Assembly (NCBI GenBank): GCA_964402685.1
Contig: CAYODE010000036.1
Coordinates: 1-24,298, forward strand
From: Aestuariivita sp964402685
GTDB lineage: Bacteria; Pseudomonadota; Alphaproteobacteria; Rhodobacterales; Rhodobacteraceae
Reading direction: 5' to 3'
DNA: 24,298 bases
Below are positions 14,149 to 22,078 of the stretch, one piece after another; position 1 is the first letter of the stretch; each line of letters starts with the position of its first letter. The translations under genes and the position numbers were made by a program. The notes under the pieces were generated by a model. That model did not search any database, was not told the DNA's origin, and worked only from the letters and a program-made list of their open reading frames with translations.

Positions 14149-14476
14149 ATCCAGTCTCCTTATCTAGCGTTGCAATTTGTGCGTTTCGATGACGTGCAGA
14201 TAGTGCCGGAAATTTGTGCAAACAAGACGCGAAAACTGCATGTTTGATATGCAATTTGTGCATGTCTTGAAAACGCCTTAAGTTAATGAATTTTTTACCA
14301 AAATTCCTGTCTCGACGTGTCGTTTTCTGGCGTTCTTGAGGTCGATTTCAGACGTTTTGTCGTCTACGCGATACGTCGTGTCGCATTTCTTCCTCGGGTT
14401 GGAATGGCTTGGCAGGTGTTCGCGTTTCGTGCTACTGCCGTAAAAAAGCAACAAATTGGCTGAGCAGGATCCGCAG
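14149..14476. other. Long divergent intergenic region with three short direct repeats
   Basis: The 328 bases between the DUF1127 gene (-) and ruvC (+) contain no supported ORF. The DUF1127-proximal half is AT-rich and holds three related 12-mers: TGCAATTTGTGC at 14171-14182 and 14250-14261, and GGAAATTTGTGC at 14208-14219. The starts are 37 and 42 bases apart. On the - strand these read GCACAAATTGCA, in front of the DUF1127 gene. A possible - strand promoter is TTGTTT, 17 bases, TATCTG (complement of about 14199-14227), which overlaps the middle copy. The ruvC-proximal half shows nothing I can name. Confidence 0.55.
14171..14261. repeat. Three spaced copies of a 12-bp direct repeat upstream of the DUF1127 gene
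   Basis: Copies at 14171-14182 and 14250-14261 are identical (TGCAATTTGTGC). The middle copy, 14208-14219, differs only in its first 4 bases (GGAA for TGCA) and keeps ATTTGTGC. The shared core is AATTTGTGC. Spacing of 37 and 42 bases is roughly, not exactly, three to four helical turns. The third copy is flanked so that ATGC and GCAT surround it. They may be binding sites for a regulator of the DUF1127 gene, but chance in AT-rich DNA is not excluded. Confidence 0.55.
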
Positions 14477-14980
14477 ATGCGTGTGATCGGAATTGATCCC
14501 GGCCTTAGAAACTTGGGATGGGGCGTGATTGAGTCGCGCGGATCGCGGCTGTCGCATGTCGCCAACGGGGTGTGCCGGACACAAAAAGGCGATCTGGCGA
14601 AACGGCTTTTGGCGTTGCACCGACAATTGACCGACGTCTTCGAAACTTTCCAACCGGAGGCGGCGGCTGTTGAGCAAACGTTCGTCAACAAAGATGGTGC
14701 CAGTACATTAAAACTTGGTCAGGCCCGCGGGATCGCGGTTCTAGTACCTGCACAATTCGGGTTGGAAGTCGGGGAGTATGCCCCGAACAGTGTGAAAAAA
14801 ACCGTTGTGGGTGTCGGCCATGCGGACAAAGCGCAAATAGATCACATGGTCCGCATGCAGCTGCCAGGTTGCGACCCGGCCGGACCCGATGCTGCAGACG
14901 CGCTTGCCATAGCCATCTGCCACGCATTCCATGCCCAAAGCGCAGGTGCTATTGGCCGCGCCATTAAGGCCGCATCATGA
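14477..14980 (+). CDS. ruvC: Crossover junction endodeoxyribonuclease RuvC
   Basis: Holliday-junction resolvase that makes paired nicks in RuvAB-bound four-way junctions. The start chosen is the ATG at 14477, giving MRVIGIDPGL and 167 aa; the frame is open 7 codons further to a TTG, which is unlikely. With this start the catalytic acids are Asp7 (GIDPG), Glu66 (AVEQTF), Asp138 and Asp141 (PDAADALAIAICHA), the same positions as in E. coli, a strong check on both identity and start. The TGA overlaps the ruvA ATG by 4 bases, typical of translational coupling. Confidence 0.96.
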   Translation: MRVIGIDPGLRNLGWGVIESRGSRLSHVANGVCRTQKGDLAKRLLALHRQLTDVFETFQPEAAAVEQTFVNKDGASTLKLGQARGIAVLVPAQFGLEVGEYAPNSVKKTVVGVGHADKAQIDHMVRMQLPGCDPAGPDAADALAIAICHAFHAQSAGAIGRAIKAAS

Positions 14981-15648
14981 TTGGTCGTTTGACGGGTCGC
15001 CTTGATTACCGAGCCGATGATCATGTTCTGATCGACGTGCGGGGCGTTGGATACATTGTGTATGTCTCGGATCGGACTATGGCTGGTCTTCCTGGTGCGG
15101 GTGAGCCTGTGTCTCTTTATACTGACCTGGTCGTGCGAGAAGACTTGATGCAGCTCTTCGGTTTTCCCAGCCTGATTGAAAAAGAATGGCACCGGTTGTT
15201 GATGTCTGTTCAAGGTGTGGGCGCCAAAGCGTCTCTGGCTATACTTGGCACTCTGGGTGCTGACGGCGTCGGACGCGCGATTGCTCTTGGCGATTGGAGC
15301 GCTGTGCGTGCGGCCAAAGGCATTGGCCCCAAAATCGCGCAGCGGGTGGTTCTGGATCTCAAGGACAAGGCGCCCTCCGTGATGGCCATGGGCGCGAACC
15401 CAGGTGAGGTTCTTGGCACTGTGGAAGAGGTGGTCGATACCGCGGACGCGCCAGTGGTAAAACCAAAACCAGCGCCAGCCCCGTCAACCGCCGCCGCGCA
15501 GGCAGATGCACTCTCCGCCCTTTCGAACCTGGGATATGGCCCATCTGAGGCGGCATCGGCAGTGGCCGAAGCCGCGGGTGCTGAACCCGGCGCCGATGCG
15601 CCCTCACTGATCCGCGCCGCGCTCAAATCATTGGCACCGAAAGGGTAG
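14977..15648 (+). CDS. ruvA: Holliday junction branch migration subunit RuvA
   Basis: Tetrameric protein that binds four-way junctions and loads RuvB rings. The 223-residue protein begins with the OB-fold domain (MIGRLTGRLDYRADDHVLID, GVGYIVYV). It has the middle helix-hairpin-helix pairs (LLMSVQGVGAKASLAILGTL and AVRAAKGIGPKIAQRVVLDLKDK) and, after an Ala/Pro/Val-rich flexible linker (about 140-172), the C-terminal domain III that contacts RuvB (ALSALSNLGYGPSEAASAVAEA, then LIRAALKSLAPK). Length is slightly above the usual 200 because of the linker. It overlaps ruvC by 4 bases, and ruvB starts 3 bases after its stop. Confidence 0.96.
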   Translation: MIGRLTGRLDYRADDHVLIDVRGVGYIVYVSDRTMAGLPGAGEPVSLYTDLVVREDLMQLFGFPSLIEKEWHRLLMSVQGVGAKASLAILGTLGADGVGRAIALGDWSAVRAAKGIGPKIAQRVVLDLKDKAPSVMAMGANPGEVLGTVEEVVDTADAPVVKPKPAPAPSTAAAQADALSALSNLGYGPSEAASAVAEAAGAEPGADAPSLIRAALKSLAPKG

Positions 15649-15651
15649 GGT

Positions 15652-16671
15652 ATGATTGACGCAGATCCGACCCTTCGCCCGGACGCTTTGCCCGAAGATA
15701 ATGATCGCGCGCTGCGACCCCAAATGCTGGGTGATTTCGTCGGTCAGGCAGAAGCTCGTGCGAACTTGCGTGTCTTTATCCAATCCGCCCGACAGCGTGG
15801 CGAGGCTATGGATCATACGTTGTTCCACGGTCCCCCGGGTCTGGGCAAAACAACCTTGGCGCAGATCGTGGCGCGCGAACTTGGAGTCGGGTTTCGTATG
15901 ACGTCTGGCCCGGTTTTGGCCAAGGCCGGGGATTTGGCTGCGATCCTGACCAATCTCGAGGCGCGCGATGTGCTTTTCATCGACGAGATCCATCGCTTGA
16001 ACCCGGCGGTTGAAGAGGTGCTGTATCCGGCACTTGAAGATTTCGAATTGGATTTGGTCATCGGTGAAGGTCCGGCCGCGCGCACGGTTCGGATCGAGTT
16101 ACAACCGTTCACCCTTGTTGGCGCCACCACGCGGATGGGGTTGCTCACCACCCCATTGCGCGATCGCTTTGGTATTCCGGTCAGACTGCAATTCTACGAA
16201 GTCGACGAATTGCATGAGATCGTGACGCGCAACGCGCGCAAACTAGGCGCCCCTGCTGACGAGGCCGGGTCGCGTGAGATTGCCAAGCGCGCGCGTGGGA
16301 CGCCCCGGATCGCCGGACGTCTGTTGCGGCGAGTGGTAGACTTCGCCGTGGTCGAAGGCGATGGCACTATCACGCAAGAGCTAGCCGACCGGGCATTAAC
16401 CCGTCTTGGCGTAGATCACTTGGGCCTGGATGGCGCAGATCGCCGGTATCTACGTTTGATGGCAGAAAACTATGCCGGAGGCCCCGTTGGCGTAGAAACC
16501 CTGTCTGCGGCGCTCAGCGAAGCCCGCGATGCGATAGAAGAGGTCATTGAACCTTATCTCCTTCAACAGGGGCTGATTCAACGGACACCGCGCGGGCGCA
16601 TGCTGGCACAAAAGGCATGGGATCATCTGGGGTTGACCGCGCCGAAAGGCCGGACTGACCTATTTGGGTGA
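15652..16671 (+). CDS. ruvB: Holliday junction branch migration ATPase RuvB
   Basis: Hexameric AAA+ motor that drives branch migration with RuvA. The 339-residue protein has Walker A GPPGLGKTT (about 60-68, Lys66), Walker B VLFIDEIHRLNP (Asp111, Glu112), the sensor and arginine-finger region GATTRMGLLTTPLRDRFGI, and the C-terminal winged-helix domain (GGPVGVETLSAALSEARDAIEEVIEPYLLQQGLIQRTPRGR). The first 19 residues, acidic and containing TLRPDALPED, resemble other alphaproteobacterial RuvB proteins. The start ATG lies 3 bases after the ruvA stop. No terminator is visible after its stop. Confidence 0.97.
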   Translation: MIDADPTLRPDALPEDNDRALRPQMLGDFVGQAEARANLRVFIQSARQRGEAMDHTLFHGPPGLGKTTLAQIVARELGVGFRMTSGPVLAKAGDLAAILTNLEARDVLFIDEIHRLNPAVEEVLYPALEDFELDLVIGEGPAARTVRIELQPFTLVGATTRMGLLTTPLRDRFGIPVRLQFYEVDELHEIVTRNARKLGAPADEAGSREIAKRARGTPRIAGRLLRRVVDFAVVEGDGTITQELADRALTRLGVDHLGLDGADRRYLRLMAENYAGGPVGVETLSAALSEARDAIEEVIEPYLLQQGLIQRTPRGRMLAQKAWDHLGLTAPKGRTDLFG

Positions 16672-16704
16672 TCCGGTAGTATCCGCATTTGAAAAGAGAC
16701 AGAG

Positions 16705-17328
16705 ATGCAGGCCAGTGAAATAGAGGCATTGTTTACGCGCGAAGATGGCCAGTTCCTGTTCGCGCGCTGGGGGCGACCGATTGCACCGGTGGTCTTTGGC
16801 GTCGAAGACCAAACACTTCAGGTCATCAAGGGGGCGCTGGAAGCGGTTTGCGTGCTTTCAGGGCACAAGATGGCGGAAACCGATCCAGAGCTCGGCGCCA
16901 ATCTCATGATGTTCTTCTTTCGCGATTGGTCGGAACTGCCCGACGTGCCCAATCTGGATCGACTGGTTCCAGATTTGCGACCGTTGGTGGAACGGCTTGA
17001 GGCAGCAGACGCCAACCAATATCGCGTGTTTCGGTTCGACGACAGCGGAGCAATCAAGGCGGCGTTTGTCTTTTTGCGCATGGACGATCATCTCAGCGCC
17101 ATACCTGCTGAAACACTCGCCTTATCGCAAGTCGTGCAAACCATGTTGCTGTGGTCGGACACCGCATTTCGGTCGCAATCCCCTTTGGCCGTGGCGGGTG
17201 ACAAAACGGTGCTTCGCCCCGACGTATCTGCGTTGATCCGCGCGGCGTACGATCCTGTGATGCCGGACGCGGCTTCAGATCCTTCGACAGCCTTGCGACT
17301 TGCCGCGCGTGTCGGGCAAATGCAGTAG
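16705..17328 (+). CDS. Unknown protein encoded between ruvB and ybgC
   Basis: A 207-residue cytoplasmic-looking protein with no signal peptide and no transmembrane segment. I do not recognise a domain. Visible features are a conserved-looking N-terminal half (FLFARWGRPIAPVVFGVEDQ, VIKGALEAVCVLSGHKMAETDPELGANLMMFFFRDW), a middle with FRFDDSGAIKAAFVFLRMDD, and a C-terminal helical part (ALIRAAYDPVMPD, ALRLAARVG). The first Met has a weak purine-rich RBS (AAGAGACAGAG). It sits 33 bases after ruvB and 66 before ybgC, in the same direction. Codon use resembles its neighbours, so it looks native. Its place between two conserved operons suggests a lineage-specific housekeeping role, but none can be named. 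Confidence 0.82.
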   Translation: MQASEIEALFTREDGQFLFARWGRPIAPVVFGVEDQTLQVIKGALEAVCVLSGHKMAETDPELGANLMMFFFRDWSELPDVPNLDRLVPDLRPLVERLEAADANQYRVFRFDDSGAIKAAFVFLRMDDHLSAIPAETLALSQVVQTMLLWSDTAFRSQSPLAVAGDKTVLRPDVSALIRAAYDPVMPDAASDPSTALRLAARVGQMQ

Positions 17329-17394
17329 GCCGGGACTTGTTCCGTCCTACTGCTCTGTCATAAAGCCGTAACCACGCCGTTGGACCCTGCACCC

Positions 17395-17802
17395 ATGACC
17401 CATACACACAGCTTTCCCCTGACAGTCTATTACGAAGACACGGATATGGCGGCGATCGTTTATTATGCGAACTATCTCCGGTTCATCGAACGGGCGCGCT
17501 CTGAGATCGTGGAGCAGATGGGCGTGGATCAAAACGCGATGCGCGCCGATGGGCTGGTGTTCGCAGTGACGCGGGTAGAGGCTGACTACATTGGCTCGGC
17601 GCGTTTGGGTGATCGGCTGACCGTTGAAACCGAACACTATGCGCAAAGCGTGGTACGCTGGGTCTTTGATCAGAACGTCATGCGCGGGGATGAATTGATC
17701 TTCAAAGCGCGTGTGACAGCGGTTTGTATGACAACCGAAGGTCGAGCGACGCGGCTTCCGGCAGAGATTCGCGCATTAGTGATGCCCAAAAAGGCGGAAT
17801 GA
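17395..17802 (+). CDS. ybgC: Tol-Pal system-associated acyl-CoA thioesterase YbgC
   Basis: Hotdog-fold thioesterase of the 4-hydroxybenzoyl-CoA type, the usual first gene of the tol-pal cluster. The 135-residue protein has the signature YYEDTDMAAIVYYANYLRF followed by ERARSE; Asp17 is the likely catalytic residue. The later hotdog strands VFAVTRVEADYIGSARLGD and VRWVFDQNVMRGDELIFKARVTAVCM are present. The ATG at 17395 is preferred over the TTG five codons earlier, although its RBS is weak. tolQ begins 88 bases downstream. The family usually acts on acyl-CoA or acyl-carrier substrates near the inner membrane; its exact role in Tol function is unsettled. Confidence 0.94.
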   Translation: MTHTHSFPLTVYYEDTDMAAIVYYANYLRFIERARSEIVEQMGVDQNAMRADGLVFAVTRVEADYIGSARLGDRLTVETEHYAQSVVRWVFDQNVMRGDELIFKARVTAVCMTTEGRATRLPAEIRALVMPKKAE

Positions 17803-17890
17803 GCCGGTTTTCTTGGCTTTCCTCTTAAACTTGCGATAGTCTGTGCGCAAATAAGGCCCAAAGAATGGCCGTGTAAAAAAGAGCAGGCAG

Positions 17891-18586
17891 ATGGAAGCAG
17901 AAATTCTGGCGTCGGCGCAGGAGATTGATTTCTCTATGTGGGGTCTTTTCGCGCGCGCGACCTTAACGGTGAAGCTGACGATGCTGATCCTTGTGCTCGC
18001 CTCATTTTGGGCGTGGGCGATCATCATCCAAAAACTGATCCTGTATCGCGGGGCACGCAGCGAAGCGTCCGTGTTTGACCGGCAATTTTGGTCTGGGGAG
18101 CCGTTGGATGGGCTATTCGATCAGATCGGTCCGCAGCCGGGCGGCAGGTCGGAACGCATTTTTGCAGCGGGTATGACCGAATGGCGCAGGTCGCACCGTG
18201 ATGACGGTGGTCTTATCGCGGGGGCACAGGCGCGCATCGATCGTTCGATGGATGTCGCCATCGCCAAGGAAAGCGAAGAACTGCAAAAAGGATTGTCGGT
18301 TCTCGCGACCGTAGGATCCACAGCGCCCTTCATTGGCCTGTTCGGAACGGTCTGGGGCATCATGAACGCGTTCATTGAAATCGCCGAGCAGCAGAACACG
18401 AACCTGGCGGTTGTGGCGCCGGGCATTGCCGAAGCGTTGCTGGCCACCGGCCTGGGCCTTTTGGCGGCCATTCCGGCGGTGATCTTTTACAACAAGTTTT
18501 CTGCAGACAGTGATCGTATCGTTGCAGGCTATGAGGCCTTTGCAGATGAATTTGCGACGATCCTATCGCGCCAGTTGGACAGCTGA
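17891..18586 (+). CDS. tolQ: Tol-Pal system protein TolQ
   Basis: Inner-membrane proton-channel subunit of the ExbB/MotA/TolQ family, which with TolR converts the proton gradient into movement of TolA. The 231-residue protein has a first transmembrane helix at about 17-45 (ATLTVKLTMLILVLASFWAWAIIIQ), a large cytoplasmic loop (about 46-135) and two C-terminal helices. These carry the family motifs LSVLATVGSTAPFIGLFGTVWGIMNAF and GIAEALLATGLGLLAAIPAVIFYNKF. It starts 88 bases after ybgC. tolR starts 3 bases after its stop. Confidence 0.96.
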   Translation: MEAEILASAQEIDFSMWGLFARATLTVKLTMLILVLASFWAWAIIIQKLILYRGARSEASVFDRQFWSGEPLDGLFDQIGPQPGGRSERIFAAGMTEWRRSHRDDGGLIAGAQARIDRSMDVAIAKESEELQKGLSVLATVGSTAPFIGLFGTVWGIMNAFIEIAEQQNTNLAVVAPGIAEALLATGLGLLAAIPAVIFYNKFSADSDRIVAGYEAFADEFATILSRQLDS

Positions 18587-18589
18587 CCC

Positions 18590-19060
18590 ATGGGTGGTGG
18601 TGTTGTACAGAGTGACAGTGGCAGCGGCCGGCGCAGGCGCCGGTCGCGGTCACGGCCAATGGCAGAAATCAACGTCACTCCCTTTGTGGATGTGATGATG
18701 GTGTTGCTGATCATCTTTATGGTGGCGGCCCCATTGCTGACGGTTGGGGTCCCTGTTGAGTTGCCAAAAACAGCGGCGAATGCCTTGCCAGCAGATCAGG
18801 AAGAACCCTTAACCGTCACGATCACCGCCACCGGTGTGGTTCAGATCCAAACAACGGACGTGGCGCGCGATCAATTGGTCACACGCTTGCGCGGCATTGC
18901 GGCAGAACGCACATCGGATCGCGTGTTTCTGCGCGCAGATGGGGCCGTTCCGTACGAGACGGTCATGCAGGTTATGGGCGCGCTCAACGCAGGCGGTTTT
19001 TCAAATATCGGCTTGGTCACGGATGTTGGCGGTCCGACATTGACCGAACCCGACGGGTAA
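18590..19060 (+). CDS. tolR: Tol-Pal system protein TolR
   Basis: ExbD-family single-pass protein that forms the proton-driven stator with TolQ. The 156-residue protein has a short basic cytoplasmic N-terminus (GRRRRRSRSRP), the motif MAEINVTPFVDVMMVLLIIFMVAAP with Asp34 in the transmembrane helix (equivalent to the essential proton-carrying aspartate of the family), and a periplasmic domain with VELPKTAA and LTVTITATGVVQI. The N-terminal basic run of five arginines is somewhat stronger than in E. coli TolR. It starts 3 bases after tolQ, and tolA begins 7 bases after its stop. Confidence 0.96.
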   Translation: MGGGVVQSDSGSGRRRRRSRSRPMAEINVTPFVDVMMVLLIIFMVAAPLLTVGVPVELPKTAANALPADQEEPLTVTITATGVVQIQTTDVARDQLVTRLRGIAAERTSDRVFLRADGAVPYETVMQVMGALNAGGFSNIGLVTDVGGPTLTEPDG

Positions 19061-19067
19061 TGCAGGC

Positions 19068-20153
19068 GTGCATATCGGCACCTATATCTCGGGAGCAGGG
19101 CATTTGGCTCTTATTGGATGGGCGTTTTTCGGCGGCACATTCAATACCGAGCCTTTGCCCTTCGAAGTGCAGGAAGTGGCCGTTATTACGACGGACCAAT
19201 TCGATGCGCTAATGGCCGCTCAGGAACCGCCTGGCGTTACAACTGAGCCAGCGGCATTGACGCCACCGGAAACCCCGACGCCTCCACCAGATGTGTCTTC
19301 CACTGCGGATCCAGAGCCCGAACGATCTGTCCCTGAGGTGAGCGAAAGCACACCACCAGACCCTACGCCGGAGCAAACGCCAGAACCATTGCCGCCGGCG
19401 GATGTGGTGGACGAAAGTCCAGAGCTTACACCGCCCGGATCAGATGTGGCCGTGCTGTTGCCGCCAGAGGCAGAACCACAACCGTTACCATCCGAGAGGA
19501 TCGCGCCACAAGCCGTAGCACCGCCTGACCCAGAGGCTGCGCCGGACGAGATTGAGCGCGAGGCGGTCGTCCCTGAAGAAGGTGAGGGTGAAACCGCTCA
19601 AGAGCCGCAGGAGGCGACCGCGCCCGAAGAAGCGGCGCCTGAGATTGTAACCGAAGCCGAAGAACCCGCTGGTGCGCCACTGCGATCCATCCGTCCCGCC
19701 AGCAGGCCCAGCCGACCAAACGTAGCCCAGGCCGAGGAAGCCGAGCCAACGACGTCCGCGGTGGATGATGCCGTGGCCGCCGCCTTGGCGGAAAACGCGC
19801 AAGTTGATACGCCTCGTGCGCCAGTGGGCCCGCCACTGTCTTCAGGTGAACGGGATGCGCTGCGCGTGTCGGTGTCGAATTGTTGGAATGTTGGGTCTCT
19901 TTCGACCGCGGCATTGTCGACGACCGTTGTTGTGGCTGTCGACATGCAAGAAGACGGTCGGCCGGTCGCAAGCTCCATCCGAATGCTGGATTTCTCTGGC
20001 GGACCCGAAAGTGCCGCGCGGCAAGCGTTTGAGGCAGCACGCCGCGCAATCATTCGCTGTGGCGCCCGCGGATTTCCCCTGCCAGCCGAGAAATATGACC
20101 ACTGGCGAGAAATTGAAATGACATTCAATCCTGAAAACATGAGGATCAGGTAA
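19068..20153 (+). CDS. tolA: Tol-Pal system protein TolA
   Basis: Inner-membrane protein that spans the periplasm to contact Pal and TolB. The 361-residue protein starts at GTG 19068; an ATG at 19060 is out of frame. It has an N-terminal membrane anchor (about 5-25, ISGAGHLALIGWAFFGGTF), then a long linker (about 45-255) very rich in Pro, Glu, Ala and Thr, and a C-terminal globular domain (about 262-361) with SNCWNVGSL, VVVAVDMQEDGRP and a second cysteine (RCGARGFPLP), probably disulfide-bonded. The linker lacks the Lys/Ala-rich helical repeats of E. coli TolA and resembles TonB linkers. The stop shares one base with the tolB ATG (TAATG). Confidence 0.93.
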   Translation: MHIGTYISGAGHLALIGWAFFGGTFNTEPLPFEVQEVAVITTDQFDALMAAQEPPGVTTEPAALTPPETPTPPPDVSSTADPEPERSVPEVSESTPPDPTPEQTPEPLPPADVVDESPELTPPGSDVAVLLPPEAEPQPLPSERIAPQAVAPPDPEAAPDEIEREAVVPEEGEGETAQEPQEATAPEEAAPEIVTEAEEPAGAPLRSIRPASRPSRPNVAQAEEAEPTTSAVDDAVAAALAENAQVDTPRAPVGPPLSSGERDALRVSVSNCWNVGSLSTAALSTTVVVAVDMQEDGRPVASSIRMLDFSGGPESAARQAFEAARRAIIRCGARGFPLPAEKYDHWREIEMTFNPENMRIR

Positions 20154-21481
20154 TGACCCGAGTTTTGCGTATCATATTGGTTTTGCTGATCTTGCCGGTG
20201 CTCTGGGCTCCGAGTGCCCAAGCCCAAACAGGCCCGCTAAGGATCGAAATTACAGAAGGTGTGATCGAGCCTTTACCGTTTGCTGTTCCGAATTTTGTTC
20301 CGGCAAATGCGCAAGCTGCTCAATATGGCCAGGACATCGCCCGGGTCATCGCCTCCGATCTGTCGGGCACTGGGCTCTTCCGTGAAATCCCAGCGACCGC
20401 ATTTATCAGTCAGGTGAGTGATTTCCGCGCGCCTGTTCAATATGCGGATTGGAAGGCGATCAACGCGCAGGCGCTTGTAACAGGCAGTGTTGCGCTGCAG
20501 GGTGGCCAACTTGTCGTGCAATTCCGTTTACACGATGTGTTTTCCGACGCGGAACTGGGCAGCGGATTACAGTTCGTTGGGCCTCCTGAAGGTTGGCGTC
20601 GCATGGCCCACAAGGTGGCAGACGCCGTCTACAGCCGGGTCACAGGCGAAGGTGGTTACTTCGACAGCCGCGTGGTTTTTGTTTCGGAAAGCGGGCCGAA
20701 GAACGACCGACGCAAGCGGCTCGCCATTATGGATTACGACGGCGCGAATGTGCAGTACCTGACAGAATCTGATGCGATCGTGTTGGCGCCTCGTTTCTCT
20801 CCCACGGGCGATCGCGTGCTTTACACGTCCTACGCCACCGGCGCGCCAAGAATCTATCTACTGGATGTTGGATCTGTACAGCGTCGCGTACTGGAACAAC
20901 AAGACGGTACAATGAGTTTTGCGCCTCGCTTTGCGCCGGACGGCAACACGGTCGTTTATTCCCTGACGCAAGGTGGAAACTCAGATATCTTCAAGCTGGA
21001 TCTCAGGAGCGGCCAAACGCAACGGCTCACCAGCGCACCGTCGATCGAAACTGCGCCCAGTTTCTCGCCGGATGGCAGTCGGATTGTGTTTGAAAGCGAT
21101 CGCTCAGGGACACAACAGCTATACGTGATGTCTGCCAATGGCGGAGAGGCGCAACGGATCAGCTTTGGTCAGGGTCGTTACGGCACACCTGTCTGGTCGC
21201 CACGGGGTGACCTGATCGCGTTCACCAAGCAGAACAAAGGACGTTTCCACATTGGCGTCATGCGCATTGACGGCAGTGAGGAAAGGTTGCTGACGGCATC
21301 TTTCCTTGACGAAAGCCCCACCTGGGCGCCCAATGGTCGCGTGATCATGTTTGCCCGGGAAACCCGCGGCGAACAGGGGACCGTCTCTCTCTATTCGGTC
21401 GACATCACTGGGCGAAACCTAAGACCCGTGCGCACCCCGGAAGGTGCTTCAGACCCATCTTGGTCGCCCTTGCAGAATTAA
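20153..21481 (+). CDS. tolB: Tol-Pal system translocation protein TolB
   Basis: Periplasmic beta-propeller protein that binds Pal and TolA. The 442-residue precursor has a Sec signal peptide (about residues 1-24, cleavage near AQA before QTGPLRIEI), an N-terminal alpha/beta domain (about 25-160) and a C-terminal six-bladed propeller built of WD40-like repeats. At least five repeats are visible, each with a S/A-P-x-G-x-x-ahh-Y/F-type core (SPTGDRVLYTS, APDGNTVVYSL, SPDGSRIVFES, SPRGDLIAFTK, APNGRVIMFAR). The ATG overlaps the tolA stop by one base. The pal gene follows after 86 bases. Confidence 0.97.
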   Translation: MTRVLRIILVLLILPVLWAPSAQAQTGPLRIEITEGVIEPLPFAVPNFVPANAQAAQYGQDIARVIASDLSGTGLFREIPATAFISQVSDFRAPVQYADWKAINAQALVTGSVALQGGQLVVQFRLHDVFSDAELGSGLQFVGPPEGWRRMAHKVADAVYSRVTGEGGYFDSRVVFVSESGPKNDRRKRLAIMDYDGANVQYLTESDAIVLAPRFSPTGDRVLYTSYATGAPRIYLLDVGSVQRRVLEQQDGTMSFAPRFAPDGNTVVYSLTQGGNSDIFKLDLRSGQTQRLTSAPSIETAPSFSPDGSRIVFESDRSGTQQLYVMSANGGEAQRISFGQGRYGTPVWSPRGDLIAFTKQNKGRFHIGVMRIDGSEERLLTASFLDESPTWAPNGRVIMFARETRGEQGTVSLYSVDITGRNLRPVRTPEGASDPSWSPLQN

Positions 21482-21567
21482 GCGCATAATGGCCGCGGTT
21501 CGTTCACAACGGATCGACGATATGATAAATTGAAGAAAACATGTCTTGAGACAAAGAGGCAAAGAGC

Positions 21568-22074
21568 ATGATGAATTTGAAAAAAGTGGTAATTTTGGCT
21601 GCAGTGATGGCCTTAGGTGCTTGTTCCAACGCAACCAATTGGGGCGGCGGGGCCAATGACGGCAGCCTGAATGGGGCTGTAGAGCCGGGATCCGTAGGCG
21701 ATATCACCTCTCCCGCGCATTTCCAGCAGGTCGTTGGTGACCGCATCTTTTTCGCTGTGGACCAATCGACATTGAGCCCTGAAGCACAGGCTACCTTGCA
21801 AGCGCAAGCTGACTGGTTGCTCACCAACTCTGACTTCAGCGCTACAATCGAAGGCCACGCAGACGAGCAGGGCACACGGGAATACAACATTGCCTTGGGT
21901 GCCCGCCGTGCAACCGCAGTCCGCGAGTACCTAGTACAGTTGGGTATTCCCGGCTCGCGTTTGCAAACAGTGAGCTATGGCAAAGAACGACCCGTTGAGA
22001 TCTGTTCGGACGAAGCCTGTTATTCGCAAAACCGCCGATCCGTGACCGTGCTGACCGCCGGTTTGACGGGGTAG
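21568..22074 (+). CDS. pal: Peptidoglycan-associated lipoprotein Pal
   Basis: Outer-membrane lipoprotein that binds peptidoglycan and closes the Tol-Pal bridge. The 168-residue precursor has a lipoprotein signal (LKKVVILAAVMALGAC), with lipidated Cys19 or Cys20 depending on which of two adjacent ATGs is used (21568 or 21571). After a short Gly/Asn-rich tether comes the OmpA-like domain: DRIFFAVDQSTLSPEAQATL, EGHADEQGTREYNIALGARRA (with the diaminopimelate-binding Asp and Arg) and SYGKERPVEICSDEACYSQNRRSV. An AAAGAGG-type RBS precedes the start. cpoB starts 4 bases after its stop. Confidence 0.97.
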   Translation: MMNLKKVVILAAVMALGACSNATNWGGGANDGSLNGAVEPGSVGDITSPAHFQQVVGDRIFFAVDQSTLSPEAQATLQAQADWLLTNSDFSATIEGHADEQGTREYNIALGARRATAVREYLVQLGIPGSRLQTVSYGKERPVEICSDEACYSQNRRSVTVLTAGLTG

Positions 22075-22078
22075 GACC

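Noticed and set aside
15210..15626. Antisense ORF inside ruvA with Ala/Ser-rich composition
   Set aside because: It is a shadow of the GC-rich ruvA linker and has no RBS or family features.
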